A stretch of DNA of 64,000 nt from Halomonas sp. (GCF_017983445.1 NZ_JAGOBJ010000002.1:124001-188000), one strand, 5' to 3'; shown: positions 8,947-18,552, counted from the first letter of the stretch. Translations and numbers: made by a program. Notes: a model not told the origin generated them from the letters alone.

Positions 8947-9864
8947 TTAATATTGTTTGGCCACATTGATCAGGTCGATCAATTGCTTGCGCTCTGACTC
9001 TGAAGGCATCACCAGCGGCGCACGCACCTTACCTGCTGGCTTGCCGATAATGTCAGCGCCAAGCTTGATCAAACTAACGGCATAGCCTTTCTTCTGATCG
9101 CGTAGATCGACAAACGGAATAAAGAAATCCCGGGTAATCGCCTTTACGGTCTTATGCTCGCCTGCCCGTAACGCTTTATAAAACGTTGACGCCATATCCG
9201 GTACAAAATTAAACACTGCCGAAGAGTACGTATTAACACCGATCGACAAGTAGGCTTCAGCGAAAATCTCAGCGGTAGGTACACCTCCAATGTACGCTAG
9301 GCGGTCACCGACTGTTTTAACAATCTTGTTCAGCGCCTGAATATCACCTTTACCATCTTTAAGACCAATCAGGTTTGGACACGCATCAGCTAACTGCTGA
9401 ACCGCATCGGCATTCATAATGCCATTACCACGGTTGTAGTAGATAACGTTGATGGACGTGCTGTTACACACTTCACGTGCATAGTCGACCAAACCGTCCT
9501 GAGGACATTCCGTCAGATAAGGAGGCATCAAGAGAATGCCGTCAGCTCCGGCTTCTTCAGCAATTTTGGCCTGTGCCTTGGCCATCTCAACGCTTTGCCC
9601 TGCACTGGCGATAATGGGCAACTGACCACCAATGGTTTCAACAGCAGTTGTCACCACGTCGCGAAAATCTTCCAGCGACAGGTTGAAGAACTCACCTGTT
9701 CCACCGGCCACGAAGACAGCAGAAATCTCATGGCTCACAAACCACTTTAGACGATCCTTATAGCTCTCGCGGTCAAAGCGACCCTGACTGTCAAAATCCG
9801 TAATTGGAAAAGACAGCAAGCCGTTTGAAATAGAAGCCAAGGTATTTTCGCGTGAAAAATTCAT
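8947..9864 (-). CDS. kdgD: 5-dehydro-4-deoxyglucarate dehydratase, copy 1
   Basis: This 305-residue DHDPS/NAL-superfamily TIM barrel has the Schiff-base lysine in LIGLKDGKGD, the catalytic tyrosine in NVIYYNRGNG and the substrate loop GGTGEFFNL. It dehydrates and decarboxylates 5-keto-4-deoxy-D-glucarate to 2-oxoglutarate semialdehyde. It is the first gene of the operon that runs through the amidohydrolase, udh, gntR and the semialdehyde dehydrogenase. An AGGA element lies 8 nt before ATG 9864. A paralogue of the same length is at 35290-36207; by eye the two share roughly three quarters of their residues, nearly all in the central barrel. Confidence 0.93.
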   Translation of the reverse strand: MNFSRENTLASISNGLLSFPITDFDSQGRFDRESYKDRLKWFVSHEISAVFVAGGTGEFFNLSLEDFRDVVTTAVETIGGQLPIIASAGQSVEMAKAQAKIAEEAGADGILLMPPYLTECPQDGLVDYAREVCNSTSINVIYYNRGNGIMNADAVQQLADACPNLIGLKDGKGDIQALNKIVKTVGDRLAYIGGVPTAEIFAEAYLSIGVNTYSSAVFNFVPDMASTFYKALRAGEHKTVKAITRDFFIPFVDLRDQKKGYAVSLIKLGADIIGKPAGKVRAPLVMPSESERKQLIDLINVAKQY

Positions 9865-9889
9865 AATTTCATTCCTGTATCATGTCTTG

Positions 9890-9907
9890 TTGTAATACAT
9901 CACACAA
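9890..9907. promoter_or_regulatory. Hexuronate operator candidate, kdgD1 operon
   Basis: TTGTAATACATCACACAA lies 26 bp before the kdgD1 start. It matches TTGT-M-ATACATCA-Y-ACAA, also present before kdgD2 (36280) and nearly so before tctC (42848). The probable ligand is the GntR/FadR regulator encoded in this operon (inference). Confidence 0.65.
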
Positions 9908-10033
9908 CTATAAGGGGAAGCAGAGGCTGGTTCAATATCAATTTGATGAATCTTCAATCACTATCAATATTTAGTCCTGCAGATGCTTCAATATATGGCT
10001 ACAACTTAAATTACTACTGCTTAAGCAATCAGC

Positions 10034-10094
10034 CTCGGAGCACACATCTTCAAGCCTAACCAGTGAGAGGCCTGAAAGAATATAGTGCTCCGAG
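10034..10094. repeat. Long-loop inverted repeat, possible terminator of the pectinolytic operon
   Basis: CTCGGAGCAC (10034-10043) and its exact reverse complement GTGCTCCGAG (10085-10094) enclose 41 nt. It sits 78 bp downstream of the PL2 lyase stop. There is no clear T-run, so a terminator or RNA 3'-end stabiliser role is a guess. Confidence 0.5.
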
Positions 10095-10171
10095 ACGTCT
10101 ATTGGCTGTTATCACATGCCTATTTGCGACCCCGTAGCCACCTTGTCAAATGGCGATGGGATCAGCAAAAA

Positions 10172-11887
10172 CTATCGTTTACCGTTGGGCTTAAGCTCTT
10201 CGCCCGGCTTCAGCGAGAACAGCTCATTATCAGTGGTCGAGTAGCGAACATCGCCATTCGCCATTCGATAAGCGCCCTCGGTAAAGCCGCCACCGTTAAG
10301 AAACGGTGCTACGGCCTCCGTTTCGCCTCGCTGAGCCGCTTCCAATGCCAGTATTGCATAGGGGTCGATACTATCGATTTCAGCGTATTCCACTTCCTGG
10401 TTTCGTACGAAGTAATCGTTAATACGCTTATTTTCAAGGATGTTTTCAGCGACTTTCTCGGCAAGATCCAGATAGGCCTGCTGTTGGGTCGCCTGCCATA
10501 AATCGATCAGGGCAAAAACCGTATACGGATCGCTGTTGCTGGTATCCAGATTGACCTGCGGATTCTGTCCACCCATGTCGCCAATATCGCCAAGCTCCCG
10601 GCCTTTCGCTATCCCGCGGGCAACTCGCCACAGGTCAGCATCCTGCTCCAGCGTGTAGGCACGTGCGTAAGAGAGCATAAAGTTGCTGCCTGCCGTGTAG
10701 GGCTCCAATACCGTCCCTTGTTTACCGTAGTAGCCATCGCGCGGCAGCGTATAGTTGGAAAGGTCCGTACCGTCAGCGATCATAGGCCGGAAGGTGTTGG
10801 CCTCCTCGTCGTAGGCATATTGAGCAAAGGCTTTCAGGCCGTCTAGCGTCCATTGCTTGAGTTCCTCACCATCGTCGCCCAGTGATTCGGCTAACGCCAG
10901 CTGCATCAATGGATTCTCTGAGTAGATGGTTCCGGTGCGCCCACGCAGCAGCATGTTGCCTTCCAGAGCATCGGGGCCAAACTCAGGGCCAAACTGGCGC
11001 TGGGCACGGTCACCGTACTTGGAGAGAGTATCGCTATCGTCGTCCGTTTCATCACGTTTGAGTGGCTGAGTGAACTGATATACGCCAAGCCCTGTTTCAG
11101 GGTTACGTGGCAACACGTACTGCTCGGCAAGGCGCTTGGCCCAAGTTAATGCACCGGGTTCGTCGTTATAGTGGTAGAGCAAACCCGCCGAATAGATCAG
11201 ATCATTGCCTGTGTTTAGAAAACTCAAGCCCCGGGTTGCAAAGAACGGCGGCTGCTGGGTGAAATCGCTATCCCATAGCGCTCCCATTTCCAGCCCGTAC
11301 TCACCGTGACGGCTGGTTTCCAGGGCTTCCCAATCGTAGACATGGGCGTTCCAGAAACCGCGGATAAATGCCATCGTCGCGTCTGGGTCAACCTCAAACA
11401 TCAGCTCATAGTAGGGGTAAGCGTTTTTAAGCTCGTGAACCATCTCCTTTTCGCTGGGCCCTGCTGGCTCAAGCGTTTTCATATCGACGAAGCGGTGGCC
11501 GCCCCAGTACAGCAGCCCGCCATCATTCTGGTAGTTATCGAAGTAATAACGCACGTTGGCTTTGGCTTGATCACGGTAACGCTCATCACCGGTCAAGTTA
11601 CTTAACCCTACCAACACGCGCATTAGATTCTGCTGTGCAGAGAAGTTGGACAGTACTGCCGTACTTCCGTCGGGGAACACCCACTCCAACTGCTCGCCGT
11701 TACGCGGATTGACACCGCTCGCCAGCAGCGGAGAAGGATTGTCACCATGGTAGTGATCACTCGCCTGATCCAACACGGTGTCGGCAAAGGCCTGCACCGC
11801 CTGCAAGCGCTCACTGTCAGCGTAAACGTTATAACTGGCCGCCAGAGTCAGTACACAGCATGTTCTAAAGGCTAAACGAAGATTCAT
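10172..11887 (-). CDS. Periplasmic pectate lyase, PL2-like
   Basis: The 571-residue protein starts with a signal peptide (cleavage likely after NVYA, about residue 23). The mature part is an alpha/alpha-barrel type sequence with DGGLLYWGGHRFVD, FWNAHVYDW and TSRHGEYG, which I recognise as typical of family PL2 lyases (PelW-like). These cleave polygalacturonate or oligogalacturonides, usually in the periplasm or cytoplasm, to unsaturated digalacturonates. Length is close to PelW-type enzymes plus a leader. It is the last gene of a leftward set: porin, porin, acetylesterase, methylesterase, lyase. GGAG precedes ATG 11887 by 8 nt. The family call is from memory; the uronate-polymer lyase role is well supported by context. 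Confidence 0.8.
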   Translation of the reverse strand: MNLRLAFRTCCVLTLAASYNVYADSERLQAVQAFADTVLDQASDHYHGDNPSPLLASGVNPRNGEQLEWVFPDGSTAVLSNFSAQQNLMRVLVGLSNLTGDERYRDQAKANVRYYFDNYQNDGGLLYWGGHRFVDMKTLEPAGPSEKEMVHELKNAYPYYELMFEVDPDATMAFIRGFWNAHVYDWEALETSRHGEYGLEMGALWDSDFTQQPPFFATRGLSFLNTGNDLIYSAGLLYHYNDEPGALTWAKRLAEQYVLPRNPETGLGVYQFTQPLKRDETDDDSDTLSKYGDRAQRQFGPEFGPDALEGNMLLRGRTGTIYSENPLMQLALAESLGDDGEELKQWTLDGLKAFAQYAYDEEANTFRPMIADGTDLSNYTLPRDGYYGKQGTVLEPYTAGSNFMLSYARAYTLEQDADLWRVARGIAKGRELGDIGDMGGQNPQVNLDTSNSDPYTVFALIDLWQATQQQAYLDLAEKVAENILENKRINDYFVRNQEVEYAEIDSIDPYAILALEAAQRGETEAVAPFLNGGGFTEGAYRMANGDVRYSTTDNELFSLKPGEELKPNGKR

Positions 11888-11902
11888 TTTAGTTGCTCCG
11901 GA

Positions 11903-13000
11903 TTAATTGAGTAGCTCTGGCTCCCAGCCAGCGAAGAAAGCATCAAGGGTGTAGCGTTCGGCATCCGAAGCACTGAGCTGATAATGCTCCCCCCCCTGCC
12001 CGGCACCTGCTCCACGATTACCAAACTCATAAAAACGACTGTCTTCGGGGTAGAACCAGACCTTGTCGCCGGACCTGGCAGTGCCCGACATACGATCCCA
12101 GCCGTAAATATGGTCATCGATCTCGCTGTTGATGAAGGCAGCTAGGCCAATCGCCTCAGGATCGGCGTAACGACCATCCTCGAATTGAGTAGTCGGATGC
12201 CAGGGGCGGCCCAGAGCAAAGCTTCCGGCGGGTACGCCCTCTTCTTTGATGATCCGGCTATTGAGGAAAATCAGTCCAAACTCTTGCGCAGAATTCGTAG
12301 AAGGAGCGGTGATATACCCAAGCGGCGGAGCTATATCATCGCGATTACGCGCAATGATGTCGCAGTTATCGAAAACCGCTACACCAGACCCGAAGATAAA
12401 GTCGACATGCCCACTTATTTCACAATCGGTAAAGTAGCTGCGACTCCCTGTCTTGCTATAGAAAGTATCCTGATAACCTTCCAGCCGAACATTGCGAAAC
12501 CGGGCTTGATCGGCATCGTTGGAAAGCATCAGTGCAACGGCCTGGGTATCACGAAGTTTATTAGGATCCCCTTCGGGTAGCGCTTTGTTGGCTGGGTAAT
12601 CAAAACTGTTACGAATCGTCAGATTTTCCATGGTCACGCCCGTCGCTTTAACGTCGACCGTGCTTGTGCGTGAGGTGCCAAGCTTTGCGCCGTTGGCATC
12701 CAACGCCCCGGCAGGCGTATCCGCTTCAATGATGGTGTCCTCGCGCGACTCACCTATCAACGTCACAGGCTTGGAAATGATCAGACGCTCGTTCCAGCGG
12801 CCATCTTCGATGAAAATGCGCCACGCATTATTGCTTTCAGGGGCTGCCGCAAGCGCTTCAGTAATAGTGGCGTACTGTCCGGGCTGAGGGGTTAGAGAAA
12901 CGATGGCATTCCATTCGTCGCCATTCGCATAAACCGCCCCTGACAAAGTACCGGTAATTAATGTCGCTAGTAGAGGATAAGAAAATAGGCGTGAGTTCAT
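11903..13000 (-). CDS. Pectinesterase (pectin methylesterase, CE8)
   Basis: This is a 365-residue secreted beta-helix enzyme with a signal peptide. All classical CE8 motifs are visible in order: TQAVALML, GYQDTFYSKTGSR (oxyanion Gln and the first Asp region), SGHVDFIFGSGVAVFD (nucleophile Asp) and LGRPWHPTT (Arg and Trp). It removes methyl esters from homogalacturonan, exposing it to pectate lyases and releasing methanol. It lies 15 bp upstream of the PL2 lyase gene and downstream of the acetylesterase gene, so de-esterification and cleavage are co-expressed. GAGGG stands 6 nt before ATG 13000. Confidence 0.95.
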   Translation of the reverse strand: MNSRLFSYPLLATLITGTLSGAVYANGDEWNAIVSLTPQPGQYATITEALAAAPESNNAWRIFIEDGRWNERLIISKPVTLIGESREDTIIEADTPAGALDANGAKLGTSRTSTVDVKATGVTMENLTIRNSFDYPANKALPEGDPNKLRDTQAVALMLSNDADQARFRNVRLEGYQDTFYSKTGSRSYFTDCEISGHVDFIFGSGVAVFDNCDIIARNRDDIAPPLGYITAPSTNSAQEFGLIFLNSRIIKEEGVPAGSFALGRPWHPTTQFEDGRYADPEAIGLAAFINSEIDDHIYGWDRMSGTARSGDKVWFYPEDSRFYEFGNRGAGAGQGGEHYQLSASDAERYTLDAFFAGWEPELLN

Positions 13001-13037
13001 GATAAACCCTCATTTTTATGCTTATAGTTGTATGCTT

Positions 13038-14615
13038 TCAAGGCTTCAGTCGCGCTGCCAGCGCGCTCAACTCGGGCGTTTGCTGGATTTGCTCAGCCAC
13101 TATGCTGGCAACCGCTTCGGCTCCTCGCCGCTGGAAGTGGGTAGTATCAGGATTAGTGCGAATGCCCGCGGTCTGGGTGTGGTACCAAGGGTAGCGGGGG
13201 TCTTCGGCATCAACCGCCAGCCAATAATCCATCCAGTCATCGGCATGCGCATTGGCAAATGCAATGGTTTCATCTTCCAGGTCGATCAGCGGCACCTGAT
13301 TATCGCTGGCAGTCTGCTTGATGGTGGCGACGTAATCGCCGCTGAAAAGGTAGCCCTCACGATCACGTGTAAAGTGGCTGCTTACGACCCTATCATCTGG
13401 CCCGTTTACGAAAGCCGTCTTGCCTGCTTCATTTTTAACGCGAGTGGTAGGTGTCAACAGTACGGGCATCGCATCGTTGTCACGCGCCAGAGTGATATAG
13501 CGCTCTAGCGAGTGCTGAAACGACATTTCCGGCCGACCTTCCGGATACTGGGGGTTACCCTCTGCATCGTTGGGATAAGTACACAGATTGCGAACATCCG
13601 CAGCACCGCGAACCGGTTTTTCACTATTGCAGTTCTGGTCATTATGGCCATGCGCTATCAGCACATAATCGCCCGGCTCCAGGTACTGAGCCATTTGCTG
13701 GTACCAGCCCTCGTTGTAGAAATCTCGGCTGGAACGCCCTGCTCGCGCGCCGTTGAGTATCACGACTCCGCTCTCTGGCTGGAACTGCTCATGAAATACC
13801 TGCCCCCAGCCCATTCGGGGCAAGCGGCTAACTTCGTAGGTCGCGGCTGTTGAATCACTAACGATCAGAATGCGCGTTTGTGCTTCGGTAATTGCCTCTT
13901 TATCGCGTAGAGCGCGCTGTAGATCGAAGGGCTCCCACGGCCCGTGGTTCTGTAGACCTACTATCGGGCGAAACGCACTATCGGTCAGAATCGTACTGCC
14001 CGCTTCACCACTGTCGTTGTGATAGCCCCGGTTATGGTTAACGACCGATAACAGCTGGGTCATGCCATCCCCCGCCTGAATAGGCGTACGCACAGGGTCG
14101 ATGTCTACCGGCATGGACAATTCATTGAGTGCTTCTGCCATGCCCTGCTGGAAATTAGCCAGGGGCTCGTCCAGCAGTTGTGCATTCAGCTCACGAGGGT
14201 CCCCGCGTTCTACCCATTGCTGGGGACCTACATAGCCCAGCTCTCCTGCCACTTCGGCTACGATGCGGTCACTAAAGGGAGTAATGTTGGCGGTATTGAT
14301 GGCATCGTCCTGGACATCAACCAGCAATGAAGCCATACAGCGGGCGCGGCGGATATCGCTGTTAAGGCAGTCAGCTGATTCGCCATTGTCCATGACAGAA
14401 AGCGTCAAGGGCGGGCTTAAGCTATCAATATTAATACGATAATGGCCCGTGCTATCCGTCATCGTGTCTAACTGTTTACCCGTACTATCGATGATGGTTA
14501 CCTTTGCATCAGCAAAGGGCTTTTCAGCAATTGCGCTACCTTCCAGAACGGTAGCGGCCTGGGCAGCTACCGGCAGCGTGCATAATAAAACGGCTAATTT
14601 TACGGGGTTACGCAT
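13038..14615 (-). CDS. Rhamnogalacturonan acetylesterase-like SGNH hydrolase with N-terminal Ig-like domain
   Basis: A signal peptide (about 1-20) precedes ~80 residues resembling a carboxypeptidase-regulatory/Ig-like fold (DAKVTIIDSTGKQLDTMTD) and a long linker. The C-terminal half carries the SGNH blocks: nucleophile Ser in LIVSDSTAATYE, Gly in GARAGRSSRDF, Asn in AHGHNDQNC, and Asp/His in PDTTHFQRRGAE. This matches CE12 rhamnogalacturonan/pectin acetylesterases, which deacetylate the pectin backbone. At 525 residues it is much longer than single-domain CE12 enzymes because of the N-terminal extension. It sits between porin and methylesterase genes in the same direction. The exact acetylated substrate is inferred. 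Confidence 0.85.
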   Translation of the reverse strand: MRNPVKLAVLLCTLPVAAQAATVLEGSAIAEKPFADAKVTIIDSTGKQLDTMTDSTGHYRINIDSLSPPLTLSVMDNGESADCLNSDIRRARCMASLLVDVQDDAINTANITPFSDRIVAEVAGELGYVGPQQWVERGDPRELNAQLLDEPLANFQQGMAEALNELSMPVDIDPVRTPIQAGDGMTQLLSVVNHNRGYHNDSGEAGSTILTDSAFRPIVGLQNHGPWEPFDLQRALRDKEAITEAQTRILIVSDSTAATYEVSRLPRMGWGQVFHEQFQPESGVVILNGARAGRSSRDFYNEGWYQQMAQYLEPGDYVLIAHGHNDQNCNSEKPVRGAADVRNLCTYPNDAEGNPQYPEGRPEMSFQHSLERYITLARDNDAMPVLLTPTTRVKNEAGKTAFVNGPDDRVVSSHFTRDREGYLFSGDYVATIKQTASDNQVPLIDLEDETIAFANAHADDWMDYWLAVDAEDPRYPWYHTQTAGIRTNPDTTHFQRRGAEAVASIVAEQIQQTPELSALAARLKP

Positions 14616-14684
14616 TATTATTCTCCCGAGCTTCTAAACCCTGAACATGCCCAACCCTGGCAACCAGCGTTGAGGGAACAGTCA

Positions 14685-15440
14685 TTAAAAAAGGTAAGTG
14701 AAGCCTGCTTTTATACGCGCTTCTCGACCACTCTCGATGGCACTGCGTGCTACGTCTTCTGCGCCCAGATTGAGCTGCCATTGAGGAGTAACATCCAAAG
14801 CAATATCGAAATCCTGGCGGTAGTCATGCTCTTTACTGTCGGCCAGCCAATAATTGCCGTCGTAGTAGTAGGCGGTATAAGAAAGCGTAAGGTTATCCAG
14901 CACTGCGTAATCAGCCCCCACTTCGATGCGGTGGCGGCGGTGATTCTGCTCGCCTTCATCGGCAATAGAGCGCGTTACCTTGCGGTAATCGAAACGGTAT
15001 TGGGTATAAAGGTTGAGTGGTTCGGCGGCTTGCCAGCTCAACTTCAAGCCTGGGGTGTAGCGGGCGCCTGCCTTTTGAGAATCACCCGGATCCTCACCAA
15101 ACCTCTGATCTGTACTACCACCGCTGTAAAACCGTGTTTCTAGATTAGGAGTAAGCGTCAGTTCAGGGCTAAGCGCATAGTCGTAACCGGTTTTCAGCGA
15201 ATAGGAGTTGGAAACCACATCTTCCAATACAGCATCGCTCTCTTGGTTATAAAGACGAATGGCGACACCGACCCACGCCCCTATATCCGTTTGGTGAAAT
15301 ATCCCAAATTCGTCGCCATGGTAGCGATTCTCGGTCGCGTAACTATGCTCGTAGTGAAAATAGGTATCCGAGGCTGAAACTGTATTGCCAACCAGAATCG
15401 CGCCCAGCGTTATACCTGTTAAAGAAAGAAACTTTTTCAT
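14685..15440 (-). CDS. KdgM-family outer-membrane porin (oligogalacturonide porin)
   Basis: This 251-residue protein has a signal peptide (cut near VSAS) and repeated amphipathic beta-strands, ending in the aromatic residue typical of outer-membrane barrels (FTYLF). The early FHYEHSYATENRYHGDEFGI and the many Arg/Lys-rich strands are typical of KdgM, a 12-stranded monomeric porin that lets acidic oligogalacturonides cross the outer membrane. AGGAG lies 7 nt before ATG 15440. It is immediately downstream of a second KdgM-like porin gene and upstream of the acetylesterase gene. Confidence 0.88.
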   Translation of the reverse strand: MKKFLSLTGITLGAILVGNTVSASDTYFHYEHSYATENRYHGDEFGIFHQTDIGAWVGVAIRLYNQESDAVLEDVVSNSYSLKTGYDYALSPELTLTPNLETRFYSGGSTDQRFGEDPGDSQKAGARYTPGLKLSWQAAEPLNLYTQYRFDYRKVTRSIADEGEQNHRRHRIEVGADYAVLDNLTLSYTAYYYDGNYWLADSKEHDYRQDFDIALDVTPQWQLNLGAEDVARSAIESGREARIKAGFTYLF

Positions 15441-15469
15441 GCTTTAACTCCTTATTTGTAATTATTAAA

Positions 15470-16285
15470 TCAATCGAACTGATACTTAATACCGAACTTA
15501 ACCTGCGCTTGGCGCGAACTTGAGTCTCCAGAAACAGAAACATCATGCACTTCAAAATAGGGGCTTAATTGGCCCATTCGATACTGCAATTTAAATTCGT
15601 TGGCGTAATCCCAGCGGTTACCGTTAAAAGCGGCATACCCTCTAGGCACAAATTCGTTATCGGTGTAATTCCAGGAACTATTCAGGTTTTCGCCAAGGTA
15701 AACGTTAAGGGTATAGCCTAACTGCAAATTGGAGGTTGCCCGCCAGCTAAAGCCAGTATCAAATCGGTGACGCCCAGTATCAGACTGAGAGCGATAAACG
15801 GTATCAATATCGCTATCGTTATGCCTCACTGAACGATAGCTATCGTTATTTGAACGGCTGCGATACTCGTAGCGGTAGCGCCCATAGACGGACCAATCAC
15901 TGTTAACCCGATGAGACAACCTGGCCCCGCCCTGATAAGTAACTGACGAATTACCAAACGACACTTCGGCTTGCGGTGTAAGCGTATTGACGTCATCAAG
16001 CTTGAAGTTACGCTGAACAACCAACCCTCCTGAACCACCTTGCATATCGTCAAAGGCCACATCATAGTTACGTCCACCGCCACCTGACGCGCCAAACTTA
16101 ACCTCGAACTGCCACTGGCTTGGCATTCGATGAATAAGTTTGACAGAGTCATTATGTCGACGGTCTGTGGTCTTGAAATTGTGCTCAAGCTGAAGCGTTG
16201 TCCTTCCTTCAGAGGCAAGTAGTGCTGGCGACGCAGTTACCAGCAAGAGCCCAACCATTATTTTTTTGTTTAAGGCACGAAACAT
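15470..16285 (-). CDS. Second KdgM-family porin
   Basis: This beta-barrel of about 271 residues has a leader cut near LLAS and a C-terminal VKFGIKYQFD strand. LQLEHNFKTTDRRHNDSVKLI resembles the KdgM N-terminus. It differs clearly from the neighbouring porin, so this is an old duplication or two acquired specificities rather than a recent copy. I use ATG 16285 because GGGGA is 7 nt upstream. ATG 16288 is next best, and the upstream ATG at 16315 has no ribosome site. It is the first gene of the leftward porin-esterase-lyase set. Size selectivity may differ from the first porin (inference). Confidence 0.85.
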   Translation of the reverse strand: MFRALNKKIMVGLLLVTASPALLASEGRTTLQLEHNFKTTDRRHNDSVKLIHRMPSQWQFEVKFGASGGGGRNYDVAFDDMQGGSGGLVVQRNFKLDDVNTLTPQAEVSFGNSSVTYQGGARLSHRVNSDWSVYGRYRYEYRSRSNNDSYRSVRHNDSDIDTVYRSQSDTGRHRFDTGFSWRATSNLQLGYTLNVYLGENLNSSWNYTDNEFVPRGYAAFNGNRWDYANEFKLQYRMGQLSPYFEVHDVSVSGDSSSRQAQVKFGIKYQFD

Positions 16286-16363
16286 CATGACTTCCCCATT
16301 ATTGTTAGAAAGCAAATATCACTCCCAAGGATTGAGATAAGATATCTATTTAACTCGTTTGAT

Positions 16364-16379
16364 ATGCACAAAAGTGCAT
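16364..16379. promoter_or_regulatory. ATGCAC-N4-GTGCAT inverted repeat
   Basis: Perfect 6-bp arms separated by AAAA lie 79 bp before the porin start, a good position for an operator. No other copy was noticed in the window, so the cognate regulator is unknown. Confidence 0.45.
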
Positions 16380-16585
16380 CCTGATAGCGGGACATGGCAC
16401 ATCAACACTGCCAATTACCCAATAATGCCATATTCACTTATTAATCTTCGGACAGCCCTTTACTGTTATCGAGCGTGATGCGATAAAAGACATTCTTTTC
16501 AAGCTGCACTCATTCAGGCTATTAACTTAATATTGATGAGCAGATAGTAATAAACATCACAGTAGTAACAAGCATTACGTGCAAT

Positions 16586-16596
16586 ACATATTATCT
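16586..16596. promoter_or_regulatory. Pectin-locus motif, copy 1 (imperfect)
   Basis: ACATATTATCT within GCAATACATATTATCTTC resembles the TAATACATA-N-TATGTTT sequence found before the enolase, PL9 and ABC importer genes, with one mismatch in the core. It is about 300 bp before the porin start. Confidence 0.45.
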
Positions 16597-16655
16597 TCAG
16601 TGAATCGTGATATTACTTAAACCTGCCCACCATCTATTAATTTTTCTTGAGCCTA

Positions 16656-18449
16656 TTATTTATATGCAGGCTGCTCTGTTAACTGCTGATGCCTGTCTAT
16701 GGCTCGCTTGCTGGAGCGTGCAGAAAGAAGCATTAGAACTGCGGGAATCATTATCAAAGCGCCGCAAAGCAGCATAATGAGGCGACCACTCGTCGGGTTA
16801 GGGAGTAATGACAACCCCATTACCATAACGCTGCCAATCAGAATCAGACGCCCTAGAATAATCTTCTGGCCATAGTCCATCGCATCTGCAGCGGGATCTT
16901 CTTCAGTGCTTTCTACCGGCGTTTCCCAACGCTGCCACATTTCCTGACGCTCAGCCTCACGCTCAGTAGATTGCGATTCGGGCTTATAGAAAAGGGTACT
17001 GATCAAGAAGAAACCGCCTGTTATTACCACATGTGCGCCGATGGCAAGTGAGACACGGAAATCGGACCACTCACGAGCCGTAATATCCATTCCCATTACA
17101 TTATTGACAAACTCTGGGCTCAGCCCGGCGCCAACCGTATAGGAAACCATGCAGCCTACAACGAGCGTTCCCCAACCTGACCAGTCTGGCGTCTTGCGGA
17201 TAATCATACCCAGCATGGCAGGAATGGTAATCGGGAAGGTGATCAACGCACTTGCAGTTAACAGAATCTCAAACAGGCTCATGCTTTTCAGCGAGTTGAT
17301 GAACAGGCTGATCCCAATAATGATGACGCCGAAGCTGAGAGTGACAAACCGCGAAACACGCAGCATCTCCCGCTCGGTAGCATGAGGCTTAATGATCGGC
17401 AGATAGAAGTTGCGTACAAAGAAGCCTGCATTGCGGTTCAGGCCTGAGTCCATTGAAGACATACTGGCAGCAAACATCGCAGCCATCAGAAGCCCCAGCA
17501 TGCCCGCAGGCATGTATTCACTAACGAAGGCAACAAATACCGCTTCGTTAGCCTTGGCACCTAGTGAAGCGAAGTTTTCCATGAAGCCCGGGCTGTAAGC
17601 GTGCATGAACCATGCTGGGAAGAACCATACAATGGGGCCAATCAAGGCAAGACACAGTGTAAAAAGCGCACCATAGCGAGCATTTTTACTGTTTTTAGCG
17701 CACATGTATCGGTAACCATTAAGCGTATTATTCATCATGAATATTTGCTTAATGATCAGCATGAATACCCAAAAACCAAATAGCCATGCATAACCATAGC
17801 CACTGCCGGTTAAAAACTCGCCGTCATAGCTTGATACAATATGGCTGACGCTTTCTGTGTTTCCCCAGGCAACAATAAAGCACACGAAGGTGACCGACAT
17901 TATTATCAGCATCTGCACATAGTCAGAGGCAATAACAGCCCAAGCTCCACCTGTTACAGACATTGCCACCACAGCTATACCGGTAAGCAAAATGACCATT
18001 TCAAGAGGAACGTTGAATACCGCGGAGGTAATAATCGCCAGGGCACTTAGCCATGTAGCGGCGGAAACCAGGCCGTCGAACATGCTAAACCAGATAAACG
18101 TTTGCTCACTAGGCTTGCCAAAGCGCATCTTCAAGGCTTCTGCTGCAGTAACCACGCGCAGCTGGCGAAACCGGGGAGCAAAGTAAACATAGTTCAGAAA
18201 ATAGCCAGCGGCATTGGCCATAAAAAGAAAAATGATCGCAAAACCGCTGACATAGGCCTGTGATGCTGCTCCGGTAAAGGTCCAGGCCGAGAACTGGGTC
18301 ATGAAAGCGGTGGATCCTACTAACCACCACAACATATTACCGCCCCCCCGGAAGTAATCGCTGGTATTGGCATTAAAGCTCTTGAAGACCCAGCCGATCA
18401 CTACTAGAAAAACCAGGTAAATCAATATTACCCAAACATCAATACTCAT
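16656..18449 (-). CDS. SSS-family sodium:solute symporter, probable uronate transporter
   Basis: This 597-residue membrane protein has about 13-14 hydrophobic helices and a longer charged C-terminal tail. GGGNMLWWLVGSTAFMTQFSAW near the N-terminus, and the region around residue 330 with LLMAAMFAASMSSMDSGLN, match the sodium-site signature of the SSS/SLC5 family. It imports a solute with Na+, which suits a halophile. Its position between the porin and the sugar-acid enolase gene suggests a uronate or aldonate substrate (inference). The next gene upstream (18553-19707) probably shares its transcript, with 103 bp between them. Confidence 0.88.
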   Translation of the reverse strand: MSIDVWVILIYLVFLVVIGWVFKSFNANTSDYFRGGGNMLWWLVGSTAFMTQFSAWTFTGAASQAYVSGFAIIFLFMANAAGYFLNYVYFAPRFRQLRVVTAAEALKMRFGKPSEQTFIWFSMFDGLVSAATWLSALAIITSAVFNVPLEMVILLTGIAVVAMSVTGGAWAVIASDYVQMLIIMSVTFVCFIVAWGNTESVSHIVSSYDGEFLTGSGYGYAWLFGFWVFMLIIKQIFMMNNTLNGYRYMCAKNSKNARYGALFTLCLALIGPIVWFFPAWFMHAYSPGFMENFASLGAKANEAVFVAFVSEYMPAGMLGLLMAAMFAASMSSMDSGLNRNAGFFVRNFYLPIIKPHATEREMLRVSRFVTLSFGVIIIGISLFINSLKSMSLFEILLTASALITFPITIPAMLGMIIRKTPDWSGWGTLVVGCMVSYTVGAGLSPEFVNNVMGMDITAREWSDFRVSLAIGAHVVITGGFFLISTLFYKPESQSTEREAERQEMWQRWETPVESTEEDPAADAMDYGQKIILGRLILIGSVMVMGLSLLPNPTSGRLIMLLCGALIMIPAVLMLLSARSSKRAIDRHQQLTEQPAYK

Positions 18450-18552
18450 AAGAATCCCGTTTTACTTTATTATTGGAACATCGGCGTTGCCGAATAGTTA
18501 TAAAAGCTGGCGCTTCAGCACATGCTTTAAAGTAAAGTTTCTATACGCGTAG

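Larger units (their letters stand above)
9865..10171. other. Intergenic region between kdgD1 and the PL2 lyase gene
   Basis: These 307 bp hold the kdgD1 promoter region with its 18-bp operator (9890-9907) and a long inverted repeat (10034-10094) downstream of the PL2 lyase gene. I see no supported coding sequence. Confidence 0.7.
16286..16655. other. Promoter region of the porin-pectinase set
   Basis: This AT-rich 370-bp gap between the symporter stop and the porin start contains an ATGCAC-N4-GTGCAT inverted repeat (16364-16379) and a weaker copy of the ACATA-N-TATGT motif (16586-16596). I see no convincing small gene. Confidence 0.65.
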
